A stretch of 14,730 nt of DNA, taken from contig QHPN01000064.1 in assembly GCA_003219115.1 (NCBI GenBank), positions 1 to 14,730 on the forward strand, written 5' to 3'. A program made the position numbers and the translations under genes. Numbering within the stretch: position 1 is the stretch's first letter; the number at the start of each line of letters is the position of its first letter. Below are positions 6,583 to 13,969 of this stretch, piece after piece. The stretch is from Verrucomicrobiota bacterium. GTDB taxonomy: Bacteria; Verrucomicrobiota; Verrucomicrobiia; Chthoniobacterales; UBA10450. The notes under the pieces were generated by a model, which saw nothing but the letters and a program-made list of their open reading frames with translations, was not told where the DNA came from and made no database searches.

Positions 6583-7305
6583 ATGCTGTATCAGGACGAT
6601 TTGAAGTGGATCGCTAAGACATCCACTGAACTCAACACTGTCTTGCAACAAATCGCTCGCTACGCCGATTTGGCGAAACGGCACAAGGGCGATCACGACT
6701 ACATTGAGCAGCTCCATCAGCAGGTAGAAATAGCGAGTCAGTCGGCCCAGGCCTTGGTCAACCGGGTAACCTCAAAGATTCTCGACAACGCGTCAGATAA
6801 AACGTTGCCGCCAAGCGGGACTGATGCATCCGCACCGGTTGCGGTCAGTGACACTCCAGAAGCAATCGATTCGAGGACGTCAATCCCATCGCAAATCGTG
6901 ATCCTGAATCCAGAGGGCGGGCGCGAATTGATTCTGATCATCGACGACGAACCGGAAATAGCGGAATTCGCCTCTACCATTCTGGCGGAGGAAGGTTACA
7001 AAGTGATCATCGCTCGAGACGGTTTTGAAGCGCTAAAAATCTTCCAGCAAATTCACGATCAGATCGGGCTGATCATCCTGGATTTTTTCCTGCCGGTAAT
7101 GGACGGGGATGCTGTTTTCGAGGAATTGAAGACTATCGATCCGAGCGTGAACGTGGTTTTGAGCAGCGGATTCGCAGAGCAAAACAAGATCGGAGCGATG
7201 CTCGCGCAGGGGCTTCGCGGATTCATTCCCAAGCCATACACCCGGGAAAAACTGCTCGAACAGGTGGGGTCGTCGATCGAGGCTTCCCGCCGCCCGATTC
7301 AATAA
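6583..7305 (+). CDS. Response regulator receiver protein with a degenerate histidine-kinase-like N-terminal domain
   Basis: The 240-residue protein has two folded parts and a Ser/Pro/Thr-rich linker (about 70-112). Residues 115-235 form a standard receiver: acidic pair Asp121-Asp122 (LIIDDEPE), phosphoacceptor Asp167 (LIILDFFLP), Ser194/Ser195 (VVLSSGF) and Lys217 (FIPKPY), all intact, so it should be phosphorylated by a histidine kinase. Residues 8-65 are helical and resemble a kinase dimerisation (DHp) hairpin. STELNTVLQQIARYADLA (14-31) aligns with the SHELRTPL / NNLLTAIxGYAEL pattern, with Thr15 where the phosphorylated His would be. No ATPase domain and no DNA-binding output domain are present, so it probably works by protein contact. 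It lies 6 bases after the small membrane ORF and about 200 bases before pilT, on the same strand, so a link to pilus control is possible but inferred. Confidence 0.85.
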   Translation: MLYQDDLKWIAKTSTELNTVLQQIARYADLAKRHKGDHDYIEQLHQQVEIASQSAQALVNRVTSKILDNASDKTLPPSGTDASAPVAVSDTPEAIDSRTSIPSQIVILNPEGGRELILIIDDEPEIAEFASTILAEEGYKVIIARDGFEALKIFQQIHDQIGLIILDFFLPVMDGDAVFEELKTIDPSVNVVLSSGFAEQNKIGAMLAQGLRGFIPKPYTREKLLEQVGSSIEASRRPIQ

Positions 7306-7504
7306 AAGTATTTCGCGGCGATAAAAAGGTGGATCGAGCAGTCGTTCCAGTCCGGCTCGGACCTCAATGCTAAATATCGGGCGGGGAAGCCGTAATCTTT
7401 TGGCATCGCTCGGCGGAACGGCCGATCCATCTGCCGATGGAGCGCTCTGGCCGCTCGAAATCCCTCGGATGGCATCAATTTAGCTGTTCAGGCCCCGGAA
7501 CGGC
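7306..7504 (+). promoter_or_regulatory. Spacer/leader of the pilT operon with a nested stem-loop
   Basis: These 199 bases precede pilT. A nested hairpin is visible: outer CGGCC/GGCCG (7419-7423 and 7449-7453) and inner CCATC-TGCC-GATGG (7427-7440). It ends about 50 bases before the pilT ATG, so it could be a structured 5' leader. No consensus of a known riboswitch, including the c-di-GMP classes, is recognised, and no confident -35/-10 pair is seen. The sequence could also be a dispersed repeat. Confidence 0.35.
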
Positions 7505-8587
7505 ATGGCTCGCATAGACGCTTTCTTTAAATTGATGGCGGAACAAAAGGCGTCCGACCTCCATCTTTCGACCAATAATCCGCCGATGCTGCGAATCAAC
7601 GGGGACCTCGTGCGGGTCGATCATCCGGCGCTCAAAGACGAGGACCTCAAAACCATGGTCTATGAAATCGCGCCGGAAGCGAAGATTAAACATTTCGAAG
7701 AAACCCTTGATGTGGACTTCGGCTATGAAGTCCCAGGGGTCGCCCGCTATCGCGCCAACTTTTTCCAGCAAAAATACGGGATTTCGGCGGTGTTTCGTCT
7801 CATCCCGTCGAAGGTGCTCACGGTCGACGATCTGGGACTGCCGGCGGTTCTGAAAAAATTCCCACTGCTAAAGAAAGGCCTCATCCTCGTTACAGGTCCC
7901 ACCGGTTCCGGCAAATCCACCACTCTCGCTGCCATGATGGATTACGCCAACCTGCAGCGACACGATCATGTCATTACAGTGGAAGATCCGATCGAATTTG
8001 TGCATCGCAGCCAGAATTGCCTGGTCCAACATCGCGAGGTTGGCGTTCATACTCGTTCCTTTGCCAACGCCCTCCGCGGAGCGCTCCGTGAAGATCCCGA
8101 CATCCTGCTAGTGGGCGAAATGCGCGACTTGGAAACCATCGAACTGGCCCTGACCGCAGCCGCCACCGGTCACCTCGTTTTCGGAACGCTTCACACCTCC
8201 AGTGCGTCCAAGGCCGTCGATCGTATCATTGACGTTTTCCCGACAAATCAGCAGAACCAAATTCGTGCCACCTTGGCGGAATCGCTCAAGGGGGTCATCG
8301 CACAAAATCTTTTCAAGCGAATCGACAAACCAGGACGCGTTGCCGCCTTGGAAATTTTGGTGGTCGACATGGCGATCGCAAACCTCGTGCGTGAAGGGAA
8401 AACTCACCAGATCCCCGGCATGATTCAGGTCGGGAAAAAGAAGGGTAATCAGCCACTGGACGACGCCATTATCGATCACCTGCGCCATGCGCGCATTTCC
8501 CCGGAGGAGGCGTACGACAAGGCCATTGATAAGAAGAAATTCCGGCAGTTCCTCAAAAATCCGCCGGACGATTGGACGGACGAATAA
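7505..8587 (+). CDS. pilT: Type IV pilus retraction ATPase PilT
   Basis: PilT is a hexameric cytoplasmic ATPase that drives disassembly of type IV pili, giving twitching motility and DNA uptake. The 360 residues comprise the N-terminal PAS-like domain (about 1-100, with the SDLHLS signature at 17-22) and a RecA-like domain. That domain shows Walker A GPTGSGKST (131-139), Asp box VEDPIEFVH (159-167), Walker B LLVGEMRD (201-208) and His box TGHLVFGTLHT (221-231). AIANLVREGK (290-299) corresponds to the AIRNLIRE motif needed for retraction in known PilT proteins, which favours PilT over the extension ATPase PilB. It is the first gene of a three-gene operon; the next starts 3 bases after its stop. 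No pilB, pilC or pilin gene is in the window. Confidence 0.96.
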   Translation: MARIDAFFKLMAEQKASDLHLSTNNPPMLRINGDLVRVDHPALKDEDLKTMVYEIAPEAKIKHFEETLDVDFGYEVPGVARYRANFFQQKYGISAVFRLIPSKVLTVDDLGLPAVLKKFPLLKKGLILVTGPTGSGKSTTLAAMMDYANLQRHDHVITVEDPIEFVHRSQNCLVQHREVGVHTRSFANALRGALREDPDILLVGEMRDLETIELALTAAATGHLVFGTLHTSSASKAVDRIIDVFPTNQQNQIRATLAESLKGVIAQNLFKRIDKPGRVAALEILVVDMAIANLVREGKTHQIPGMIQVGKKKGNQPLDDAIIDHLRHARISPEEAYDKAIDKKKFRQFLKNPPDDWTDE

Positions 8588-8590
8588 GCG

Positions 8591-9757
8591 ATGCGACTGC
8601 CAGACCTCGACAAAATTCTTTCTGCGATGCTACATACGCATCCGGGAATTTCAGACCTGAACTTCTCGGTCGACCACCCATTGCAAGTCGAAAGCTTTGG
8701 TGAGCTGAAACCTGCCCTGACTGATCCCCCCATAGACCTACTCACCCCCTATCAGACCGAGCAAATAGCACTGGCGTTGATGCAAGGCGATCGGCGGCTG
8801 ATGTATGATTATCTTAACGGCGGCTCCTGCGACCTCAGTTATGCGTTGAACGATGAGGCGCGCTTTCGCGTTAATATTTTCCGGCAGCGTGGAAATTTTG
8901 CGATCGTTCTGCGCCGCCTTGAAGCCAGCGTTCCAACGTTGGAGACACTTCATCTTCCCGGCATTTTCCGAGAGATTGCCAAGGAAAAAACCGGGTTGGC
9001 TCTCCTGACCGGTGCGACCGGCAGCGGTAAAACCACTACCCTGGCCGCAATCCTCAACGAAATTAACGAAACGCAGGCGGTGCACGTTGTCACCTTGGAG
9101 GATCCGATTGAGTTCGTGCATCCATGTCGCAAGGCCACTTTTAATCAGCGCGAGCTCGGACCGGATTTCAACAATTATTCGAACGGTCTGCGAGCGGCAT
9201 TGCGACAGGCACCGAAAGTTATTCTCGTCGGCGAAATGCGCGACCGCGCCACCGTTGAAATCGCATTGATGGCGGCCGAGACCGGCCACCTCGTTCTGAG
9301 CACCCTGCACACGGTAGATGCCGGCCAGTCGATCAATCGTATTCTCGGGTTTTTCACGCTTGGTGAAGAGCAGCAACTGCGTGTTCGTCTCGCCGACGTC
9401 CTGCGTTACGTCGTTAGCCAGCGCCTTGCGCCCAAGGCGGGAGGTGGTCGCCACTTACTCACCGAGATTATGGGGAACAATTTGCGAACCAAGGAAGCGG
9501 TTGCGCTCGGCGAAGGCGAACACCGCAACTTCTATGAAATTGTCGAGGCAAGCACACAGTACGGCTGGATGACGTTCGACCAATCGATTCTGAACGCCTA
9601 TCAAAACGATTTGATCACTGCAGAAACTGCGCATCTCTACGCAACCCGCAAAGGTACTGTCACCCGCGGGATCGACCTCATCCAAAAGGGACGCGGCGTC
9701 GACAGCGATGTCGACTCAGGTCTGCACATGGATATCCCAACAAACGCTTTCCGCTAA
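8591..9757 (+). CDS. Second PilT/PilU-like retraction ATPase
   Basis: This 388-residue paralogue of the upstream gene has SDLNFSV (21-27) in the N-terminal domain, Walker A GATGSGKT (141-148), Asp box LEDPIEFVH (169-177), Walker B ILVGEMRD (211-218) and His box TGHLVLSTLHT (231-241). The AIRNLIRE-type motif is replaced by GNNLRTKEAVALGE (295-308). The tail, with YGWMTFDQSILNAY and an IDLIQKG end, resembles PilU/PilT2 accessory ATPases, which work together with PilT. The catalytic residues are intact, so it should hydrolyse ATP. It starts with ATG 3 bases after the pilT stop and ends 3 bases before the next gene, so the three are almost certainly one transcript. PilU is the closest functional name, but orthology is not shown by sequence alone. 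Confidence 0.92.
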   Translation: MRLPDLDKILSAMLHTHPGISDLNFSVDHPLQVESFGELKPALTDPPIDLLTPYQTEQIALALMQGDRRLMYDYLNGGSCDLSYALNDEARFRVNIFRQRGNFAIVLRRLEASVPTLETLHLPGIFREIAKEKTGLALLTGATGSGKTTTLAAILNEINETQAVHVVTLEDPIEFVHPCRKATFNQRELGPDFNNYSNGLRAALRQAPKVILVGEMRDRATVEIALMAAETGHLVLSTLHTVDAGQSINRILGFFTLGEEQQLRVRLADVLRYVVSQRLAPKAGGGRHLLTEIMGNNLRTKEAVALGEGEHRNFYEIVEASTQYGWMTFDQSILNAYQNDLITAETAHLYATRKGTVTRGIDLIQKGRGVDSDVDSGLHMDIPTNAFR

Positions 9758-9760
9758 GTT

Positions 9761-10228
9761 ATGGACCGGGAACTCGATTCAACGGCATTTGAGGTTAGCG
9801 AAAACACCGCGCTCGTCTGTGTTGACCACGAGCAGTACCAGAAGCTCATTACGCCACAATTGGTTGACCTTAAGTACAAGGTGCACGTGGGACTTTATGA
9901 AGACGACGTGCTCCTGAAGATCCGTACTTATTCTTACGAAGTCATTGCTGTGTATGAAAATTTCAAAGGCACAACGCTCGACACCAATCCAATTCTTCAG
10001 AAACTAGTAGTTGAACCGGCCGCGCAACGCCGCGAGCAGTTTGTCGTCCTGCTCAGCCATCGCTATGCTACCAATGATTCCCTTTCTGCCTTTGTCCACA
10101 GCGTCGATCGGATCGTAAACATCGCCGACCTGGCAAATTTCAACCACGTGCTCCGCCGTGGTATGACGGAACACCGGCAGATGTATCATTTTTTTCAATC
10201 CACGCTAAAGACAGTGCAGGCGATGTAG
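9761..10228 (+). CDS. Degenerate receiver (pseudo-receiver) protein of the pilT operon
   Basis: I do not recognise a named family for this 155-residue protein. Its alternating strands and helices follow a CheY-like receiver: beta1 ALVCVDHE (17-24), a helix, beta2 KVHVGLY (40-46), YEVIAVYENFKG (59-70) in the place of YDLIILDLNLPG, then VVLLSHRY (95-102) and DRIVNIADL (116-124) in the place of DDYLTKPFD. On this alignment the phosphoacceptor Asp becomes Tyr65, the conserved Lys becomes Asn120, and only Asp22 of the acidic pocket remains, so phosphorylation is unlikely. The start is 3 bases after the previous stop, so it is made together with the two PilT-like ATPases. A phosphorylation-independent adaptor or regulator for pilus retraction is the natural inference. 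The receiver assignment rests on pattern reading only. Confidence 0.7.
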   Translation: MDRELDSTAFEVSENTALVCVDHEQYQKLITPQLVDLKYKVHVGLYEDDVLLKIRTYSYEVIAVYENFKGTTLDTNPILQKLVVEPAAQRREQFVVLLSHRYATNDSLSAFVHSVDRIVNIADLANFNHVLRRGMTEHRQMYHFFQSTLKTVQAM

Positions 10229-10379
10229 GGTTGAGATCTGCTCGGACTGTCTCGTATTAATTGGAACAGCCAGTACCGTCCCCGCGAATCACGTCGCTCG
10301 CCGGATTCCAAGTTGGTCGTGAAAAGGCGTCTGAGCGACACCCTGGCCGCGTTCCACAATCTTATCGCACGCGACAAGA
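10229..10379. other. Spacer between the convergent pilT operon and cupin gene
   Basis: No gene and no T-tailed terminator are seen in these 151 bases. Two weak inverted repeats are present. One is GTCGCTC/GAGCGAC (10293-10299 and 10333-10339) with a long loop. The other, AATCTTATCGC/GCGACAAGATT (10358-10368 and 10371-10381), has one mismatch and overlaps the cupin stop codon. They may help end transcription from either side. Confidence 0.4.
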
Positions 10380-10688
10380 TTAGTACTCCGGTGGCGAATA
10401 GGTATTAAACGTCACGACGTCCGCCGAACTGCGGTTGCTGAATTTATGTTTCGTCCTCGCGGGAATCACAATCACGTCGCCTTCCTGCAATGTGATGGTC
10501 TCGTTCGCGATCTCGCCTTCTAGTTCTCCCTTTAACACCAGCAAGACTTGATCGCTATTCTTGTGACCTTCCGGTTCGCTCCCGGATGATTTCCCAGGTT
10601 TTAATATCATCATCGCCGTCTGCGTCCGCTTGCTCGTTTGCAGCACTTCAAACCAGTCCGTGGCATCGCGAATGTTCTTCACGTCCAT
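10380..10688 (-). CDS. Small single-domain cupin protein
   Basis: The 102-residue protein consists of one cupin beta-barrel. Cupin motif 1 is seen around EPEGHKNSDQVLLVLKGE (38-55), with His42 but without the usual HxH pair. Motif 2 is GDVIVIPARTKHKF (70-83), with His81. Cupins bind a metal or small ligand and serve as isomerases, oxygenases or binding proteins; the reduced set of ligands leaves the function open. No signal peptide is seen, so it is probably cytosolic. The ATG lies only 2 bases after the stop of the large beta-propeller gene, so it is the second gene of that transcript and is probably translationally coupled. Confidence 0.85.
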   Translation of the reverse strand: MDVKNIRDATDWFEVLQTSKRTQTAMMILKPGKSSGSEPEGHKNSDQVLLVLKGELEGEIANETITLQEGDVIVIPARTKHKFSNRSSADVVTFNTYSPPEY

Positions 10689-10690
10689 AA

Positions 10691-13528
10691 TTATTTTGCC
10701 GGCTCGAATCCACCTCGCGGTGTGATCCCCTGTGCCAACTCCACATGAAAGGTCTGCTTCATCTTGTTTAGTCCAAAAGAAAGTTCGGCGGTGTAATCCC
10801 CGCTCGACATCAATTTTTTTGGATCATCCCCACCGTATTTCGTCAGCACATCTTCGGTTGGCCGCAAATCCCAATTTAACCGGATGAATCCAGCAACTCC
10901 GGGCGACTTCAGGTTCGCCACCGGCGCGCCCGTCGCGTTCGTGATCGCGATTTTGATTTCATCGCCGGTAAATTCCTTCACCCACACGGTGAAGAGCGCG
11001 CCTTCCGCCGGGTTGGCCCCGCGATAAACACCTTTACCATTCCATTCCGAAAATCCGGAGGGCGAATAGGCTCCGTTCGCAGGTCGGACACTGAACAAAT
11101 GCGCCGGTTTGCTCGCGATTTCCGGTGTCAGTTCGCGGAATGGTCGCGAGTCATCCAACACATAAATACTGCGGCCATGCGTCGCGATTACTAGATCGAA
11201 TGTGCGCGGATGAATTTGCAAATCATCCACTCGCACTGGCGGCATGTCGCCGATTCGCACCCAGTGCGTTCCCTGATCAAATGATGCGAACAATCCGAAA
11301 TGTGTTCCGGCATATAATAGCTTCGGATTCACGGGATCTTCACGGACTGTTTCGACGGGATCGTTTACCGGCAGATCGCCGGAAATATTCGTCCACGTTT
11401 TTCCGCCATCGGATGTGCGCGCAATCATCGGCCGATCGTCACCCAGCCGATACGCGCTCGCGGCAACGTATGCGACATTCGCATCCTGCGCGCCTGGCTC
11501 GATTCGAACAATCCATTGACTACGCAGCGGCTCCGGCAAGTTCGTTGTCAGCTCCGTCCATTTGCCGCCATCGTCTTGCGTGACCCAAAGCCGGCCGTCA
11601 TCGGTTCCGGCCCACAAAGTTCCTGCGCGGACGGGCGATTCCGCCAATGAATAGACCACTCCATAGACTTCCGCGCCGCTCCCGACCACTCGTGTCTTGT
11701 CCGGCTCGTTATGCGACAAATCGGAACTGATGACGGCGTAATGCTCTGCCCGATCGGTGAACCGAAACACATGGTTGCCACCGAGGTAAAGCACGCCCGG
11801 TTTGTGCCGGCTCATGATCAGCGGCGAGTTCCAGTGAAAACGCAGTGGTTCGCGTCCTTCCGATGTTAACGGCTTTAAGATGCGCAGCTCACCGGTGCGC
11901 ATGTTGAAGCGATGCACGACGCCTTCCTGATTGTCCCCGTAAAGCGTGTCCCGATCGGCCGGATCAAAGAGAACATAAAATCCGTCGGCACCGGTGAACG
12001 GCGTCCAATCGCAATTGCGAATACCTTCCTTGCTGTAAACCGCACTCGGACCAACCCAGTTGCTATTATCCTGCAAACCACCTGCGATCCGGTAAATCGG
12101 CTGCGAGTCGTCTAACGAGATGCGGTAAAATTCGCCCGCCGGAATCCGGTTCAAATGCTCCCAGCCTTTGCCACCGGCATAACTTTGGAAAACACCGCCG
12201 TCGTTCCCAATAATCAAACGCAACGAGATCGGCGGTTTTGGTGGTTTCGGTGGCTGGCCGGCTTCCGCTTTTGGCGGTTTCGGTGGCGGCGCACTTCCAT
12301 TTTGAATGGCGAGTGCGTGCATGTCCGGATGCAACTTCTCCGATAAATCTTCGCGGAACGTTTTCCCACCATCGTCAGAAGCAAGGAGCGCAAACCCGAG
12401 AAGGTAGACGCGCTGATCGTTCGCGGGATCGATTCGAATCTGGCTGAAATAAAACGGTCGCGGATCCAGATCACTGGTGCGCTTCCAAGTTTCACCGGCG
12501 TCCTCGGACCGAAAAACTCCGCCGCGTTTGCTGTGAATGTCGATGAAATCGTTCGTCCCGCCTTCATCGCTCTGGACCACCGCCATCACGATCCTGGGAT
12601 TCGTCGGCGTAACCGCAAGCCCGATTCTTCCGGTCAATGTCGGCAAGCCATTGCTGCATTTTTTCCAACTGCCACCGCCATTTGTGCTCTTGAAAATCCC
12701 GCCCACGTCTTCGCCGTTTGTCGCGGAGGTGCCGTAAGCGAAACTCCACGGCGTGCGCCGGCGTCCGTAAAGCGCGGCGTAAATTATTTCCGGGTTGTCC
12801 GGCACCATCGCCACATCAACACAGCCCACGCGTGCAGCCTGTGATGCTGGCGCAGTCAGAACAGCTTTCCACGATTTTCCGGCGTCGGTCGTCTTAAACA
12901 ATCCGCGATCTCCGCCGTCGGCCCAAACATTCCCAAGCGCCGCCACATACGCAGTCTCAGGATTTTTCGGGTGCACGACCACGCGCCCAATCGCACGACT
13001 GTTGTCCAAGCCAACGTGCTGCCATGTGCTTCCACCATCACTGGAACGATAAATTCCATTCCCCCACTCTGCCGAGTTACGGTCGGTTGGTTCGCCGGTT
13101 CCAACCCACACGATATCAGTATCACTCGGCGCAATCGCGACTGCACCGATCGATTGCACCGGTTGTTTGTCGAAAACTGCATCAAACGTCACACCGTTGT
13201 CTCCGGTCTTGAACAACCCGCCAGTTGAGAGTCCCACAAAAAAGATCGCCGGATTTCGCGGATCAATCGCGATATCCGATACCCGGCCGCCCATCGCCGC
13301 CGGCCCAATCGACCGCGCCTTGAAATTCTTGAAGAGAATGTCGGTCAATTTCGGCGCCGCCGACTCAGGCGCCGGCGAAACAGCGACTGATGAAGTAGGC
13401 GAAGTTTCCGGCGACGCTGCCGGAGAGGTCGTGGACGGACGCGTTCCAACCAAAGTAGCGGAGGGAGTTTGAGCGAGGCCGATCCTTTGGCAGGCCAGAA
13501 TTACGAGCGCACAGATGATTGTCTTCAC
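10691..13528 (-). CDS. Secreted Asp-box (BNR/sortilin-like) beta-propeller protein
   Basis: This protein of about 945 residues belongs to the group annotated as BNR-repeat, VPS10/sortilin-like or 'glycosyl hydrolase' proteins. Asp-box motifs (SxDxGxTW) recur: SSDGGSTW, TTDAGKSW, STNGGGSW, SEDAGETW, TQDDGGKW, TSDGGKTW and looser forms, as expected for one or two large beta-propellers. The chosen start is GTG at 13528-13526, because it gives a signal peptide: MK, a hydrophobic core (IICALVILAC) and an AQ-type end near residue 20, followed by a Ser/Thr/Pro/Ala-rich stretch to about residue 65. A Pro/Lys-rich insert (PPKPPK units) lies near residues 410-434. The C-terminus is a beta-rich non-propeller domain. 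Enzyme activity is not shown, since Asp boxes lie away from active sites, so an extracytoplasmic binding or peptidase-associated role is equally possible. It is followed by the cupin gene in the same transcript. Confidence 0.85.
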   Translation of the reverse strand: MKTIICALVILACQRIGLAQTPSATLVGTRPSTTSPAASPETSPTSSVAVSPAPESAAPKLTDILFKNFKARSIGPAAMGGRVSDIAIDPRNPAIFFVGLSTGGLFKTGDNGVTFDAVFDKQPVQSIGAVAIAPSDTDIVWVGTGEPTDRNSAEWGNGIYRSSDGGSTWQHVGLDNSRAIGRVVVHPKNPETAYVAALGNVWADGGDRGLFKTTDAGKSWKAVLTAPASQAARVGCVDVAMVPDNPEIIYAALYGRRRTPWSFAYGTSATNGEDVGGIFKSTNGGGSWKKCSNGLPTLTGRIGLAVTPTNPRIVMAVVQSDEGGTNDFIDIHSKRGGVFRSEDAGETWKRTSDLDPRPFYFSQIRIDPANDQRVYLLGFALLASDDGGKTFREDLSEKLHPDMHALAIQNGSAPPPKPPKAEAGQPPKPPKPPISLRLIIGNDGGVFQSYAGGKGWEHLNRIPAGEFYRISLDDSQPIYRIAGGLQDNSNWVGPSAVYSKEGIRNCDWTPFTGADGFYVLFDPADRDTLYGDNQEGVVHRFNMRTGELRILKPLTSEGREPLRFHWNSPLIMSRHKPGVLYLGGNHVFRFTDRAEHYAVISSDLSHNEPDKTRVVGSGAEVYGVVYSLAESPVRAGTLWAGTDDGRLWVTQDDGGKWTELTTNLPEPLRSQWIVRIEPGAQDANVAYVAASAYRLGDDRPMIARTSDGGKTWTNISGDLPVNDPVETVREDPVNPKLLYAGTHFGLFASFDQGTHWVRIGDMPPVRVDDLQIHPRTFDLVIATHGRSIYVLDDSRPFRELTPEIASKPAHLFSVRPANGAYSPSGFSEWNGKGVYRGANPAEGALFTVWVKEFTGDEIKIAITNATGAPVANLKSPGVAGFIRLNWDLRPTEDVLTKYGGDDPKKLMSSGDYTAELSFGLNKMKQTFHVELAQGITPRGGFEPAK

Positions 13529-13755
13529 AGCCCTATATCTCGGCAGGAGTATGTCATTTGTCGATTCGGTCGCGATGGGAAAAACCGATTGGCGAAAATT
13601 GTTGGCCACGCAATTGACTTTTTCTAATGGGGCGAGACTCCCTCGAGCGGCATGGGCGGCTGACCACAGACTCCAAGCCTGTGCGCCAAACGGGCATTTC
13701 TGCCTATTTCCCATCAAACGCAGTCGCTATAAGCCGGCCGGGCGCATAGGCAAGA

Positions 13756-13789
13756 ATACCTGTGTTCCGTATACCTGTGTTCCGTATAC
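13756..13789. repeat. 15-bp direct tandem repeat, 2.3 copies
   Basis: ATACCTGTGTTCCGT occurs at 13756-13770 and identically at 13771-13785, with a partial third copy, ATAC (13786-13789). The last junction forms the palindrome CCGTATACGG (13782-13791). It looks like a recent slippage duplication inside the repeat mosaic. Confidence 0.85.
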
Positions 13790-13876
13790 GGTAGGGCGAG
13801 ACTCTGTCGAGCCATCGGAGTGACGCGTACGGTTTCTTCCCCGGCTCCGCTACCAGACTTTGGCGTGATTAAATCT

Positions 13877-13896
13877 AACTGTTCGGCCGAACGGTT
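13877..13896. repeat. 20-bp near-perfect palindrome
   Basis: AACTGTTCGGCCGAACGGTT is a palindrome with a perfect 12-bp centre (GTTCGGCCGAAC, 13881-13892) and one mismatched pair. It lies downstream of the toxin gene, not in its promoter, so it is more likely a repeat element or transcript-end structure than an operator of the toxin-antitoxin pair. Confidence 0.5.
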
Positions 13897-13900
13897 GTAG

Positions 13901-13919
13901 GGCAAGCGCGTCGCTTGCC
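13901..13919. repeat. Perfect 8-bp-stem hairpin downstream of the toxin gene
   Basis: GGCAAGCG (13901-13908) and CGCTTGCC (13912-13919) pair perfectly around a 3-base loop, with GTAG just before it. Read from the minus strand it follows the toxin gene and could be a transcript-end structure, but there is no T tract. Confidence 0.5.
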
Positions 13920-13969
13920 ACCAATTTAACCCGGTAACCCGGCAGGGGGACCCCCCGGCCTACAATTTG

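Larger units (their letters stand above)
13529..13969. repeat. Gene-free mosaic of palindromic and repeat elements
   Basis: No gene is supported in these 441 bases. Related palindromic pieces are strung together. GGGCGAGACTC-n2-TCGAGC-type units occur near 13629-13648 and again at 13793-13812. CACAG-n9-CTGTG is at 13665-13683, a 15-base tandem duplication at 13756-13789, and a 20-base near-palindrome at 13877-13896. A perfect GGCAAGCG/CGCTTGCC hairpin is at 13901-13919, and a GGGGGACCCCC palindrome at 13945-13955. Several units begin with GTAGGGC. The look is that of small mobile-derived or REP-like intergenic elements, placed between the propeller gene promoter and the 3' end of the toxin gene. 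Confidence 0.6.

Noticed and set aside
7367..7483. 38-codon frame in the spacer before pilT (MLNIGRGSRN...)
   Set aside because: It has no good ribosome site, reads through the nested stem-loop, and lacks membrane or motif features.
7306..7504. c-di-GMP (GEMM) or other known riboswitch before pilT
   Set aside because: The conserved GEMM words (such as GCAAACC and ACGCAAAGCC) are absent; only an unrelated nested hairpin is present.
8738..9454. Antisense frame (238 codons) opposite the second PilT-like gene
   Set aside because: It is fully covered by a gene with all PilT motifs and shows no domain of its own.
13529..13717. N-terminal extension of the beta-propeller gene up to 13717
   Set aside because: The extra 63 codons translate repeat-like spacer. 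The GTG at 13528 gives a proper signal peptide.
13529..13969. CRISPR array
   Set aside because: The repeats differ from each other and are unevenly spaced, the only exact repeat is a 15-base tandem without spacers, and no cas genes are present.
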